Source: Oceanicaulis sp. HTCC2633
Lineage (GTDB): Bacteria > Pseudomonadota > Alphaproteobacteria > Caulobacterales > Maricaulaceae
NCBI RefSeq assembly: GCF_000152745.1
Contig: NZ_CH672428.1
Coordinates: forward strand, 2,145,129-2,209,128
Direction: 5' to 3'
DNA length: 64,000 nucleotides
This document shows, in pieces, positions 9,303 through 18,127 of the stretch (position 1 is the stretch's first letter; every line of letters starts with the position of its first letter). The translations under genes and the position numbers were made by a program. The notes beneath the pieces were generated by a model. The model was not told the origin of the DNA and searched no databases. It saw only the letters and a list, made by a program, of their open reading frames with translations.

Positions 9303-10676
9303 TTACTCCGCCTTGCCGTCTTCTGCGCCTTCAGAGCTGTTTTCTGTGGTCCGGCGCTCGGCGAACTTGAACTGCCCCTTCGCCGCCGCCGGGCCCCAGC
9401 CCAGCACCAGCGCCAACAGGAATGCCGCCGGTACGGTCCAGCCTGCAGTGAGGATGAAGAACCACACCCAGCCTACCTGATCGGCCAGCACGCCGGAAAA
9501 GCCCGCCATGAATTTCGGCAGGAGGGCGTAGAACGAGCTTAAAAGCGCGTACTGGGTCGCCGCGTTCTCCGGGTCCACCAGGCTCGAGAGGTAGGCGATG
9601 AACACCGTCGTCACGAAGCCGCCCGCCAGATTGTCACCGACCACCGCAATCGTGAGCTTGCCCAGATCGTCAGGGCCCGCCGTGGCGGCCAGCCAGGCAT
9701 AGGCGCCATTGGTGATCAGCGTGATCACCAGGCCGATGACCAGGGCGCGCATCATGCCGAACCGCATGCTGGCGATGCCGCCCAGGAACAGGCCCGTCAT
9801 GGTGGCGATGAGGCCCGGCCCGCCCTGAATGCCGCCCACGGCGTCGCGGGCAAAGCCGAGGTCGGAATAGAGCGGGGCGGCCATCACGCCCATGGTGAAA
9901 TCGCTGATCCGGTAGAGCGTGACCAGCATGAGCACCGGCAACAGCCACCAGCCCAGACGCCCGATGAATTGTCGGAAGGGGTCAACGACGGCCTTGACGA
10001 TCTTCTCAGGCAGCGACCCGGTCAGGGCGTGCTTGTAGGCAGCTGTCGCAGGCTCTTTCATGAAGAAAACAAGGCCCGCCGAGATCGCCATGGCGGCGGC
10101 CATGGCCAGGAAGGACCAGTTCCAGTCCGCCCATTCGGAAATGGCGAGGCCCAATCCGGACGTCATATAGGCGACGCGGTATCCCAGCGAATACCCAGCC
10201 GCCATGTTCGCCTGCATGTCATTGGGGGCGCTTTCGATGCGCCAGGCGTCGATGGCCACGTCCAGCGTCGCGCTGGAATAGGCCAGCAGCAAGGCCGCGA
10301 TGGCGACCGGGGCAAGCCCCTGGGTCGGATCGGTCTGGGAGATGATCACCAGCGCGATCACCGTTCCTGAAATCGCGGTGACGATCCAGGACCGACGAGG
10401 TCCAAGAAGCTTGGCGAGAAACGGGATCTGCACCCGGTCAATGATCGGCGCCCAGAGGAATTTCAGGGTGTAGGACAGGGTCACCCAGTAGAAGAAGCCG
10501 ATGGTGGACCGCTCGATCCCGGCGTCACGCAGCCAGTAGGACAGCTTCTGGAACACCATGTAGAGCGGCAGGCCGGAGGCGAAGCCCAGCACGATCATCG
10601 AAAGCATGACCGGGGTGAAATACACCCGGACCGTTTGCCGCCAGCTGCGCTGGGGCTGAGTGACGTCCTGCGACAT
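9303..10676 (-). CDS. AmpG-like major facilitator permease
   Basis: This 457-residue polytopic membrane protein has about 12-14 hydrophobic segments. Its N-terminal region (GFASGLPLYMVFQKLSYWL, then a motif with TLKFLWAPIIDR) matches the AmpG/muropeptide-permease branch of the MFS, in which anhydromuropeptides are taken up for cell-wall recycling. The substrate here is an inference from that similarity; other members carry unrelated cargo such as acetyl-CoA. A good ribosome binding site (GAGGG) precedes the ATG. The gene starts 17 bases after the stop of the hybrid histidine kinase gene on the same strand, so the two are probably co-transcribed. It is convergent with maeB with no bases between the stop codons. 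Confidence 0.82.
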   Translation of the reverse strand: MSQDVTQPQRSWRQTVRVYFTPVMLSMIVLGFASGLPLYMVFQKLSYWLRDAGIERSTIGFFYWVTLSYTLKFLWAPIIDRVQIPFLAKLLGPRRSWIVTAISGTVIALVIISQTDPTQGLAPVAIAALLLAYSSATLDVAIDAWRIESAPNDMQANMAAGYSLGYRVAYMTSGLGLAISEWADWNWSFLAMAAAMAISAGLVFFMKEPATAAYKHALTGSLPEKIVKAVVDPFRQFIGRLGWWLLPVLMLVTLYRISDFTMGVMAAPLYSDLGFARDAVGGIQGGPGLIATMTGLFLGGIASMRFGMMRALVIGLVITLITNGAYAWLAATAGPDDLGKLTIAVVGDNLAGGFVTTVFIAYLSSLVDPENAATQYALLSSFYALLPKFMAGFSGVLADQVGWVWFFILTAGWTVPAAFLLALVLGWGPAAAKGQFKFAERRTTENSSEGAEDGKAE

Positions 10677-10693
10677 GGTTTTCCCTCGTCAGA

Positions 10694-12538
10694 TCACCCG
10701 AAACTGGCCCGGTTTTGCGGGGCGCACAAGCCGGTGAGGGTTTCGATCAGCGCCTGGGGCTGCAAGGGCTTGGTCAGGAAGGCGTCCATGCCGGCGGTGA
10801 GGCAGGCCTCGCGGTCGTCCTCGGTGGCGTTCGCGGTCAGCGCGATCAGGGGCAGGGCTGCAACATGGCTCCTGAGGCTGCGAATGGCGGCGGCGGCCTC
10901 GAGCCCGCTCATCTCGGGCATGCGCATGTCCAGAAGCGCGGCGTCAAACCGACCGCCGGACACCGCTTCCAGAGCGGCGCGGCCTGTGTCGACCACCTCC
11001 ACACCGGCGCCGAGCCGGGTCAGCACGGTGCGGGCGATCATGGCGTTCACCGGATCGTCCTCGGCGACCAGCACGGTCAGCCCGTCCAGCGCCCGTTCGG
11101 GAACCACAGGCGCAGACGCGACTTCGTCCTCAAGCTCAAGCCCTTGCGCATAGGCTGCGAGCGAGCTCAGCCGCACCGGAGACACCAGCCAGCCATCAAT
11201 GCCGGGCTGTCCGTCCTTGCGGGTGAAACGGTCCTTGGTCCGCGGCTCGGCGAGCACGAGAATGCGCAATTGCGGCGCGGTTTCCTTGAGCGCCGGCGCC
11301 TGCGCGGCCCAGTCCGCGTCCAGAATGAGCGTGGCGGGGCCCTGTGCGTCTTCCAGCAGGGTTTCGATGCCGTAGAGGGTTTCGGTCTCCAGGGCGACGC
11401 CGCCCAGGGCTTCCGCTTTCAGGCGCAGGGCTTCGCGTCTTATGGCGGAGTCGGACGCGATGATGATCGTCCGTCCGGACAAGGGCCGTTCCTCGGGCGG
11501 CGGGGCGAGGGCCAGGGCGGGGAAGCGCGTCCAGAAGGTCGCGCCCTGTCCGGGTTCGGAGCTGACCCCGACCTCGCCCTCCATGGCTTCGGCGAGCCGC
11601 TTGACCATGGCCAGCCCGAGGCCGGCGCCCGGCGTGGCGTTGTGTTCGGCGGCGCCGCGTTCGAAATGCTTGAAGAGCGTGGATTGATCCGTTTTGGAAA
11701 TGCCCGGGCCTGTGTCCTTGAAGATCAGGCTCAGCTCGCCGTCATGATAGCTGGCCTGAACGATCACGCCTCCGGTTTCAGTGAATTTCACGGCATTGCC
11801 GCCCAGATTGAACAGGATCTGACGCAGGCGAGCGGGGTCGGCGCGGATCTCTGCGGGCACGTCAGAGGAAATGGCGTGGGCCAGCGCCAGGCCTTTTTCG
11901 GCCGCGCGCGTGGCGAGGATTTCACAGGCGTCCTCGATGAGCGCGCGCAAGTCCACGGGTTCCGCACGCAGGGTCAGCCGACCGGCCTCCAGGCGCGACA
12001 GATCGAGAATGTCGTCGATGAGGTTGAGCGCGTGCTGGGCGCTGGAGCGGACGGCCTCAAGGTATGCGGCCTGATCGGGATGCAGTCCGCTATCCTTCAA
12101 TAGCGCGGCGGCGCCGAGGGCGCCCGACAGGGGCGTGCGCAATTCGTGCGTGACCGAGGCGAAGAAGACCGACTTGCCCTGGGCGGCTTCACTGGCTTCA
12201 GCGCGTTCACGTCTTTCCTCGCTGACATCGCGGCCGACGGCGATTGTGCCGCCATCGGCGAGGGTGGTTTCGGACCATTCAATCCAGGCCGCCCCGGCGC
12301 GAGTGCGCATGGCGGCGTCATAACGGCGCGGTTGACCGGTTGTGCTGGGGGCGGGCGCCACGGCGAACCAGCGTCCGATCCAGTCCTGACGTGACCCGCC
12401 GAAGGCGTTCAGGAATGCGGCGTTCACCTCGGTGACGCGGCCCGAGGAATCCCGGGCGAGCACGAGCTCCGCCATCGCGTCCAGAAGGGCGCGTTGGGCG
12501 CAAGCCGTCTTGGTGTCGGAATCCCATTCACGCTCCAT
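10694..12538 (-). CDS. Hybrid sensor histidine kinase (PAS-HisKA-HATPase-REC-REC), no membrane segment
   Basis: The 614-residue protein has an N-terminal PAS-like region (about 15-105), a HisKA domain with phosphoacceptor His131 in SVTHELRTPLSG, and an ATPase domain with N-box Asn244/Asn248 and the DTGPGIS and GLGLAM boxes. A first receiver-like segment (about 354-470) lacks the acidic pair and looks degenerate. A second, intact receiver (about 486-605) has Glu493-Asp494-Asp495, phosphoacceptor Asp537, Thr568 and Lys590. There is no transmembrane segment, so it should sense a cytoplasmic signal. No partner response regulator is adjacent. It lies 23 bases after comM and 17 bases before the AmpG-like gene, so it probably sits in the middle of a three-gene transcript. 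Confidence 0.9.
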   Translation of the reverse strand: MEREWDSDTKTACAQRALLDAMAELVLARDSSGRVTEVNAAFLNAFGGSRQDWIGRWFAVAPAPSTTGQPRRYDAAMRTRAGAAWIEWSETTLADGGTIAVGRDVSEERRERAEASEAAQGKSVFFASVTHELRTPLSGALGAAALLKDSGLHPDQAAYLEAVRSSAQHALNLIDDILDLSRLEAGRLTLRAEPVDLRALIEDACEILATRAAEKGLALAHAISSDVPAEIRADPARLRQILFNLGGNAVKFTETGGVIVQASYHDGELSLIFKDTGPGISKTDQSTLFKHFERGAAEHNATPGAGLGLAMVKRLAEAMEGEVGVSSEPGQGATFWTRFPALALAPPPEERPLSGRTIIIASDSAIRREALRLKAEALGGVALETETLYGIETLLEDAQGPATLILDADWAAQAPALKETAPQLRILVLAEPRTKDRFTRKDGQPGIDGWLVSPVRLSSLAAYAQGLELEDEVASAPVVPERALDGLTVLVAEDDPVNAMIARTVLTRLGAGVEVVDTGRAALEAVSGGRFDAALLDMRMPEMSGLEAAAAIRSLRSHVAALPLIALTANATEDDREACLTAGMDAFLTKPLQPQALIETLTGLCAPQNRASFG

Positions 12539-12561
12539 GAACCCTGTTTACGCGCCGCGTG

Positions 12562-14115
12562 TTAACGAAGCGTCGAAAGGCTCTGGCCCGTCTTCAGCGC
12601 GGCAGGCGCGGAGATCGCCTGTCCCTTCGCGCTGGCGCGTCTGGCGCTCAGCGCCTCGGCCACATGAATGCGTCGCACCTGTTCGGACTGGTCAAGATCG
12701 GCCAGCGTGCGCGCCACCCGCAGGATCCGGTGATAGCCGCGGGCGGTCAGGCCCAGCGTTTCGCACGCCCGGAGCAACAGGGCGCGGCCCGGCTCGTCCG
12801 GGCTGGCGTATTGATCAAAGGCCTCGCCGGTGAGATGGGCGTTGAGCGCGCCGCGCTCCATTTGAATGGCGCGCGCGCTGGCGATGCGGGCCGCCGCCTC
12901 CGCTGTGCCTTCGGGCGCTGGGGGCAGTGCGAGATCGGCCGGGGTGACCGGTGGGATGTCGATCTGAAGATCGATCCGATCGAGCAGCGGCCCGGAGACC
13001 CGCGCCTGATAGGACTGGGCGCATTTGGGGCCGCGGGCGCAGGCCTGTCCGTTCTCTCCGGCCCAGCCGCAGCGGCAGGGGTTCATCGCGGCGATCAGTT
13101 GAAACCGGGCCGGAAAGGTGATGCGGGCATTGGCGCGCGCCACCGCGATGTCGCCGGTTTCGAGCGGTTGACGGAGACTGTCGAGCACCTGCGGGTGAAA
13201 TTCGGGCAGCTCGTCGAGAAACAGGACGCCGTGATGGGCGAGCGAGGCCTCGCCGGGCCGGATGCGCGTCCCGCCGCCCACCATCGCCGCCATGGATGCG
13301 GAATGGTGCGGCGCCCGGAAAGGCCGGCTGCGCGACAGGCGTCCCCGGTCCAGAAGTCCGGCGACCGACTGCACCATGGAGACTTCCAGCAATTCCTGTG
13401 GCGTCAGGGGCGGCAGCAGGCCCGGAGCCCGCGCAGCGAGCATGGACTTGCCCGCGCCGGGCGGGCCGACCATCAGGAGATTGTGTCCGCCGGCGGCGGC
13501 GACTTCGAGGGCGCGCTTGGCGGTTTCCTGCCCGCGCACATCGCGCATATCCTTGCAGGGTCCGGCTTCGATGAGATCGCCTGGCGCGGGGCGGGAGAGC
13601 ACCTGCCCGCCCTTGAAATGATTGACCAGCTGGATCAGAGAGGCAGGCGCGAGGATGGGCAGTTCGCCCCCTGCCCAGGCCGCTTCCGGACCGCAGCTTT
13701 CCGGACAGATGAAACCCAGATCCTGTTCCTGGGCCAGCATGGCGGCGGGCAGGGCCCCGGGCGAGGGCGCGAGCGCGCCGTCCAGACCCAGCTCGCCCAT
13801 GACCAGATGCTCGGCCAGCATGTCGGTGGGCAGGACGCCCATGGCCGCCATCAACCCAAGCGCGATCGGCAGGTCGTAATGCGCGCCCTCCTTGGGCCGG
13901 TCGGCGGGGGCCAGATTGACGATCAGCCGCTTGGACGGCAAGGACAGCCCCACGGCGGCGAAGGCGGCGCGAACCCGTTCACGACTTTCCGCTACCGCCT
14001 TGTCCGCAAGGCCGACAATCACGAAATTGGGCAGGCCGCCGGCAATCTGGACCTGAACATCGACGAGCCGCGCCTGGGCGCCGTCAAAGGCGGCAGAGAA
14101 GGTGCGAATACCCAT
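12562..14115 (-). CDS. comM: ComM/YifB-family AAA+ ATPase (Mg-chelatase-like)
   Basis: The product has the ChlI-like N-terminal domain, then the AAA+ module with Walker A GPPGAGKS (about 217-224 from this start), Walker B GVLFLDELPE, and the cysteine-rich MNPCRCG segment followed by further Cys residues, ending in a Mg-chelatase C-terminal domain. Family members (ComM, RadA-like in role) are hexameric helicases that extend branch migration during natural transformation and recombination. I chose the ATG at 14115 over that at 14130 because GAGGG lies five bases upstream. The long upstream region holds a perfect DnaA box and a near-consensus LexA box. The following kinase gene starts 23 bases downstream. 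Confidence 0.93.
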   Translation of the reverse strand: MGIRTFSAAFDGAQARLVDVQVQIAGGLPNFVIVGLADKAVAESRERVRAAFAAVGLSLPSKRLIVNLAPADRPKEGAHYDLPIALGLMAAMGVLPTDMLAEHLVMGELGLDGALAPSPGALPAAMLAQEQDLGFICPESCGPEAAWAGGELPILAPASLIQLVNHFKGGQVLSRPAPGDLIEAGPCKDMRDVRGQETAKRALEVAAAGGHNLLMVGPPGAGKSMLAARAPGLLPPLTPQELLEVSMVQSVAGLLDRGRLSRSRPFRAPHHSASMAAMVGGGTRIRPGEASLAHHGVLFLDELPEFHPQVLDSLRQPLETGDIAVARANARITFPARFQLIAAMNPCRCGWAGENGQACARGPKCAQSYQARVSGPLLDRIDLQIDIPPVTPADLALPPAPEGTAEAAARIASARAIQMERGALNAHLTGEAFDQYASPDEPGRALLLRACETLGLTARGYHRILRVARTLADLDQSEQVRRIHVAEALSARRASAKGQAISAPAALKTGQSLSTLR

Positions 14116-14166
14116 GGCGCCCTCATTCAATGAACACGGTCAGCCGAAAAACACGGTTAACGCGAG

Positions 14167-14175
14167 TTATCCACA
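14167..14175 (+). promoter_or_regulatory. Perfect consensus DnaA box
   Basis: TTATCCACA occurs once in the 200-base region between comM and the BON lipoprotein gene, about 52 bases upstream of the comM start. It equals the strong DnaA box consensus. In context it could let DnaA influence comM transcription, but a single 9-mer can also occur by chance. Confidence 0.5.
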
Positions 14176-14203
14176 AAGCCGGGAACAGAGCCGTTCAAAA
14201 CAA

Positions 14204-14218
14204 GAACATTAATAGAAT
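14204..14218. promoter_or_regulatory. Near-consensus alphaproteobacterial LexA box upstream of comM
   Basis: The site reads GAAC-ATTAATA-GAAT: seven of the eight conserved bases of the alphaproteobacterial direct-repeat SOS box GAAC-N7-GAAC. It lies 89 bases upstream of the comM start in an AT-rich patch that could hold the promoter. The last base departs from consensus, so binding may be weak. Confidence 0.4.
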
Positions 14219-14315
14219 ATATGAAGCCAAACAGTCAACCCACAGGGGAAAAATGGACAAGCGCGCCCCAGGCGGGCGCTATCAATCGTTTGAATCTTAA
14301 CACTTCCGCCGCGAA

Positions 14316-14924
14316 CTATTCGGCCGCGTCCGGCGTCAGATCGCAGACCCGGGCCTGTTGCGCCCCGCGAGCGGGCAGGTCGACGGCTTCATCCGGGGAA
14401 CGGGTCAGCACCACGACGCGCTCCACGCCGTCCACGAGTGCGGCATGGGCGGCGGCGCGTTCGCTTTCGGCGCTGTCGCGCGCAAAGCCCAGCAGATAGA
14501 CCACCCCGGAATGGGTCTCGATGTTGAAATTGAGACTGCGTATGGCGCTGTCAGCGGCAAGTCGCGAACGCACCTGCTGGGTGATCCAGCCATCACGCGT
14601 CGCATTGGCGAGGCCGCGCCGTCCGCCGACCTCGATCTCGTTGGACACGGATCTTACGCTCTGAACCGACCAGGCGAGGCATTCGGCATAGACCCGGTCC
14701 TCGGCGCGCGGCGCGTGGCCGGTCAGAAGCGCCACGCCTTCGGTGATCTCCACATCCACCCCGTTCAGGGCATAGCCTTCCGCGCGCAGCATGGAGGATT
14801 TGAGGGAGACGGACGCATTGAAGTCGTCGATCTGTCGCCCGACCGAGCGACCGGGCTGAAAGGCGGCGCAACTCGTCAGGGCGAGACTGAGGGTCGTCAG
14901 AAGGACAATGCGGACCAGAGGCAT
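14316..14924 (-). CDS. BON-domain outer-membrane lipoprotein (DolP/YraP-like)
   Basis: The 202-residue protein begins with a lipoprotein signal, with the lipobox ALTSC giving lipidation at Cys19. Two BON domains follow, at about 32-98 and 108-176. This is the layout of DolP (YraP) and OsmY relatives; DolP is an outer-membrane lipoprotein that helps keep the envelope intact. The residue after Cys19 is Ala, so there is no inner-membrane retention signal and outer-membrane sorting is expected. In E. coli dolP lies close to lpoA and yraN. Here yraN and an LpoA-like gene are the next two genes, which supports the DolP-like reading. The protein is of usual length. A TTAA-N7-TTAC sequence at 14989-15003 is too degenerate to call. 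Confidence 0.85.
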   Translation of the reverse strand: MPLVRIVLLTTLSLALTSCAAFQPGRSVGRQIDDFNASVSLKSSMLRAEGYALNGVDVEITEGVALLTGHAPRAEDRVYAECLAWSVQSVRSVSNEIEVGGRRGLANATRDGWITQQVRSRLAADSAIRSLNFNIETHSGVVYLLGFARDSAESERAAAHAALVDGVERVVVLTRSPDEAVDLPARGAQQARVCDLTPDAAE

Positions 14925-15017
14925 GACAGGCGCCTTTCTTCGGGCTGAGGACCGGACCCCTGACTAGCTGACGGGCGTGAGAAAACGGTTAACCGGGCGT
15001 TACCGCCGACAGCGGCG

Positions 15018-15404
15018 CTAGATCAGGCGATCAAGGTCTCGATGCTCCAGCGAGAAGGCGCCCTGAATATGACGCGGCCAGCCCTGAGCGGGCCAGAGCA
15101 TGACATCAAATCGGGGCTGAAGATGATCGATGCCGGCGTGCCGGCTGCGCCACAGGCTGGCGGCGCGGATCAGGCGCATCTGTTGTCTGGGGGTTATGGC
15201 CAGACGAGCGGCGTCCACGGTGGGGCGGTGCTTGACCTCGATGAAAGCGAGAACGCCGCCGCGCCGGGCGACGAGATCAAGCTCTCCGACCCCGGTGCGA
15301 GCGCGTTCGTCGAGAATTCGCCAGCCCTTCAGACGCAGCCAGAGCGCGCTGATGGCTTCGGTTCGGCGCCCCCGGCGTTCAGCCTGTTCCCGGACCTGCG
15401 TCAC
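15018..15404 (-). CDS. yraN: UPF0102 family protein YraN (nuclease-fold)
   Basis: The 128-residue protein has the YraN signature: GVGELDLVARRGG with Glu41 and Asp43, then AFIEVKHR with Glu56 and Lys58. This is the E-D-ExK arrangement of restriction-endonuclease-like folds. The catalytic residues are present, but the biological substrate of the family is not settled. In many alphaproteobacteria yraN follows rsmI; here no rsmI separates it from the divergent LpoA-like gene. The shared upstream region (15405-15515) must hold both promoters. A tandem gene for the BON lipoprotein starts 93 bases downstream. Confidence 0.92.
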   Translation of the reverse strand: MTQVREQAERRGRRTEAISALWLRLKGWRILDERARTGVGELDLVARRGGVLAFIEVKHRPTVDAARLAITPRQQMRLIRAASLWRSRHAGIDHLQPRFDVMLWPAQGWPRHIQGAFSLEHRDLDRLI

Positions 15405-15515
15405 AGTCCGGCCTCACGCTGTCCGCATGCTTGCCCCCTGCGCGGTCGACGGTTAGCTTCTGCACCGACAGGGGCGGGCCGCGTTAGCGTTCGCCGGGGG
15501 GATAAGGTGGCCGTC

Positions 15516-16970
15516 ATGGTTGAAAACAATACATCCAAAACGGGTGCGTCGCGAGTCCTTGCAGGGCTGGTTGTTCTGGGCGGCGCGCTGGTGCTGGGCG
15601 CCTGTACGGCGTCAACGCCCTCCACTCCGATCCAGACGGCTCCGGACCGCCCTGTGGTCGGCGCCCCGCCGCCGCCCGCCACCTTGCCTGTCGAGCTTGC
15701 CGATCGCGGATACACGCCGGCCTTTCTCGAGGGAGAGCCCGACATTGTGCGCGTGGCGCTGCTTCTGCCGTTCAGCGCGTCCTCGACCGCCGCCCGCAAT
15801 GAAGCCACGCAATTGCTGCGCGCCGCAGAGCTTGCCGTGTTTGAGCGCGCGGACTCCAATCTGGTCCTGCTGCCCAAGGATACCGGCGGCTCGCCGGACA
15901 CCGCCCGCCGCGCCGCCCAGTCCGCGATTTCCGATGGCGCCGACCTGATCATCGGCCCGCTGTTCCAGCAGGCCGTCGCAGCGGCGGGCGAAGTCGCCCG
16001 GGAAGCGGACGTGCCCCTGCTCAGCCTGTCCTCGTCCAGCGCGGTCGCCGGCGACGGCGTCTATCAGCTCAGCTTTCCGCCGGATGAGGAAGTGCGGCGC
16101 GTCACCGAATATGTGGGCGCTCTGGGCGCGACCCGGTTCGCCTTCATCGGGCCGGCCTCCGCCTATGGCCAGGTCACCCAGTCGGCTTATGCGCAAACGA
16201 TCTTGGACCTTCTGGGCGAGTATCCGATGCCCGAAACCGTCATGATCGAGGAGCCGGTCTCCGACGAGGAAGACGCGGAAACGCGGCTTGTCGAGCGCAC
16301 CTTCGATACGGGCCTGGTTTCGAGCCAGTTCTATGATGGCGGCGTGTCTGCGATGACCGAAGCCGCCGCGCGTCTGGCCTCTTATGGCGTTGAAGAACTG
16401 GATCCGGCCGAAGCGGCGACCATGAGCGGTGCGAACTGGACGCCCTCGCCCGCCTCTCCTTTCCAGGTGGTGTTGCTGCCGGAAGGCGGCGATCAGCTGC
16501 GCATGCTGGCCCCGGTCCTGCTCTATCAGGACATTGATCCGTTGCTGGTGAAGTTCATCGGCACCGGCCAGTGGCTCGACAACTCGCTGGCGCGTGAACC
16601 GGCCTTGTCCAATGGCTGGTTCGCCGGCCCGGATCCCGAAGCCCGCACCCGGTTCGAGACCGTCTATGCCCAGTATTATGGCGCAGAGCCGTCCCGGATC
16701 GCCGGCCTTGGCTATGATGCAGCCTCGCTGGCCGCGCTGCTGGCCGATAACGGTTACGGCCCGGATCAGCTGGGCGCGCCGGATGGCTTCATGGGCGTGG
16801 ACGGGCTGTTCCGGTTCCGCGCCGATGGGACGATCGAGCGGGGGCTCGCCGTCTACACGGTGCGAGGCGGCGGTTTCCGCGTGCTGGACCCGGCGCCGCA
16901 GCGCTTTGGTCCGCCCGTTCCGACCGACGAGACCGATGCCGACAAGCCGGTGAACGAGCCTGCGTTCTAG
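15516..16970 (+). CDS. Penicillin-binding protein activator (LpoA-like lipoprotein)
   Basis: From the ATG at 15516 the product has 484 residues. It begins with a lipoprotein signal peptide ending in the lipobox VLGAC (Cys30). After a Pro-rich linker comes a periplasmic-binding-protein-like domain (VRVALLLPFS, then a DTGGSPDTARRAAQSA segment) of the LppC/LpoA C-terminal type. LpoA activates the transpeptidase of the bifunctional synthase PBP1A from the outer membrane. The E. coli N-terminal TPR-like domain is absent, as is usual in alphaproteobacteria. AAGG lies about eight bases before the ATG. The frame is open further upstream, but that overlaps yraN antisense and lacks a signal peptide. 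Its TAG stop shares the palindrome CTAG with the stop of hemW. Confidence 0.88.
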   Translation: MVENNTSKTGASRVLAGLVVLGGALVLGACTASTPSTPIQTAPDRPVVGAPPPPATLPVELADRGYTPAFLEGEPDIVRVALLLPFSASSTAARNEATQLLRAAELAVFERADSNLVLLPKDTGGSPDTARRAAQSAISDGADLIIGPLFQQAVAAAGEVAREADVPLLSLSSSSAVAGDGVYQLSFPPDEEVRRVTEYVGALGATRFAFIGPASAYGQVTQSAYAQTILDLLGEYPMPETVMIEEPVSDEEDAETRLVERTFDTGLVSSQFYDGGVSAMTEAAARLASYGVEELDPAEAATMSGANWTPSPASPFQVVLLPEGGDQLRMLAPVLLYQDIDPLLVKFIGTGQWLDNSLAREPALSNGWFAGPDPEARTRFETVYAQYYGAEPSRIAGLGYDAASLAALLADNGYGPDQLGAPDGFMGVDGLFRFRADGTIERGLAVYTVRGGGFRVLDPAPQRFGPPVPTDETDADKPVNEPAF

Positions 16971-18127
16971 TCCCCGAAATCAGGGATCAGCGTTTCGGCC
17001 ACATGGTCGGCGAAGGCGCGGCCGCGTTCGGTCAGCACGAGTGCTGAGTCGCCTGCCTTGATCAGCCCCTGGGCGGTCATGCGCGCAAGCCCCTGGGCGT
17101 CTGGCGACAGCCCGGTCAGGGCGTGCAGCCGGGCGACGTCCAGTCCGCTGCCTGTCAGCCGGATTCCCATCAGCAGGCGCTCGATGAATTCCGCTTCGGC
17201 GTCCAGCGTTTCGCGCTCATGGCCGTCACCAGACAGAACGCCTTCCATATAGTGTTCAGGGCGGCGATGGGCCGCCGCGCCGCCGCGTCCGCCTGACGCG
17301 TGCGCCCCCACGCGCGAGTGCGCGCCAGGACCAATGCCGATCCAGTCCTCGCCTTCCCAGTAGAGCCGGTTATGCACCGATTGGTCGGCGGCGCTGCGGG
17401 CGTGGTTGGAAATCTCATAGGAGGGCAGGCCCGCGCTGGCGCAGACGTCCTGGGTCAGGGCGTACATGTCCGCCGCCGCATCGTCAGGAGGCGGCGTGAG
17501 CGCGCCGCGCTTGAGCTTGCGCGCGAACGCCGTGCCCGGCTCGATGGTGAGCTGATACAGCGACATGTGCCCGGTTCCGAAGCCCAGCGCGGTTTCAAGT
17601 TCAGCACGCCAGCCTTCCGGGGTCTGGTTCTCGCGCGCATAGATGAGATCAAGGGAGACGTGCTTGAACAGGGATTGTGCGCACTCAAGCGCCTGAAGAC
17701 CGGTGCGGGCGTCATGATCCCGGCCGAGCGCCTTGAGACTGTCATCATCAAGGGCCTGCACGCCCAGCGACAGGCGCTCCACACCGGCCGTCGCAATCCC
17801 TTCAAAGCGCTCATGCTCCATGGGATTGGCCTCGAGCCCGATCTCGGCGCCCGGGGCGAGGCCGAACAGGGCGTCAGCCTGCTCCAGAATGGCCGCAATG
17901 GCGGAGGGCTCCATCAGCGACGGGGTGCCGCCGCCAAAATGGACGCTATGGACCGGCCGCGCGCCCAGACGCGCGCGCCAGTGCGCCAGATCCCTCAGCA
18001 TGGCGTCCAATAGCGCCTCAGGCTGCGCATGGGCGGCCTTGTAGACGTTGAAGTCGCAATACGGGCAGATGCGCGCGCAATAGGGCCAATGGACATAAAG
18101 GCCGAGACGGGCGGGGGCGGACATCAT
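16967..18127 (-). CDS. hemW: Radical SAM haem chaperone HemW
   Basis: The 386-residue protein has the radical SAM cluster motif CARICPYC (Cys17, Cys21, Cys24), followed by FGGGTPSL and a C-terminal winged helix of the HemN type. It lacks the fourth Cys found in true coproporphyrinogen dehydrogenase HemN (CxxxCxxCxC), which points to HemW, a haem-binding protein that delivers haem to respiratory enzymes. Its ATG overlaps the rdgB stop (ATGA-type coupling), the conserved rdgB-hemW order of Proteobacteria. A second ATG follows at once (18124). Confidence 0.93.
   Translation of the reverse strand: MMSAPARLGLYVHWPYCARICPYCDFNVYKAAHAQPEALLDAMLRDLAHWRARLGARPVHSVHFGGGTPSLMEPSAIAAILEQADALFGLAPGAEIGLEANPMEHERFEGIATAGVERLSLGVQALDDDSLKALGRDHDARTGLQALECAQSLFKHVSLDLIYARENQTPEGWRAELETALGFGTGHMSLYQLTIEPGTAFARKLKRGALTPPPDDAAADMYALTQDVCASAGLPSYEISNHARSAADQSVHNRLYWEGEDWIGIGPGAHSRVGAHASGGRGGAAAHRRPEHYMEGVLSGDGHERETLDAEAEFIERLLMGIRLTGSGLDVARLHALTGLSPDAQGLARMTAQGLIKAGDSALVLTERGRAFADHVAETLIPDFGD

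Noticed and set aside
14221..14290. Hairpin AGCGCGCCC/GGGCGCT as a terminator for the BON gene
   Set aside because: Bulged stem, no adjacent T-run, and about 35 bases past the stop; too weak.
14989..15003. TTAA-N7-TTAC as a CtrA site before the BON lipoprotein gene
   Set aside because: One conserved base is wrong and nothing else supports it.
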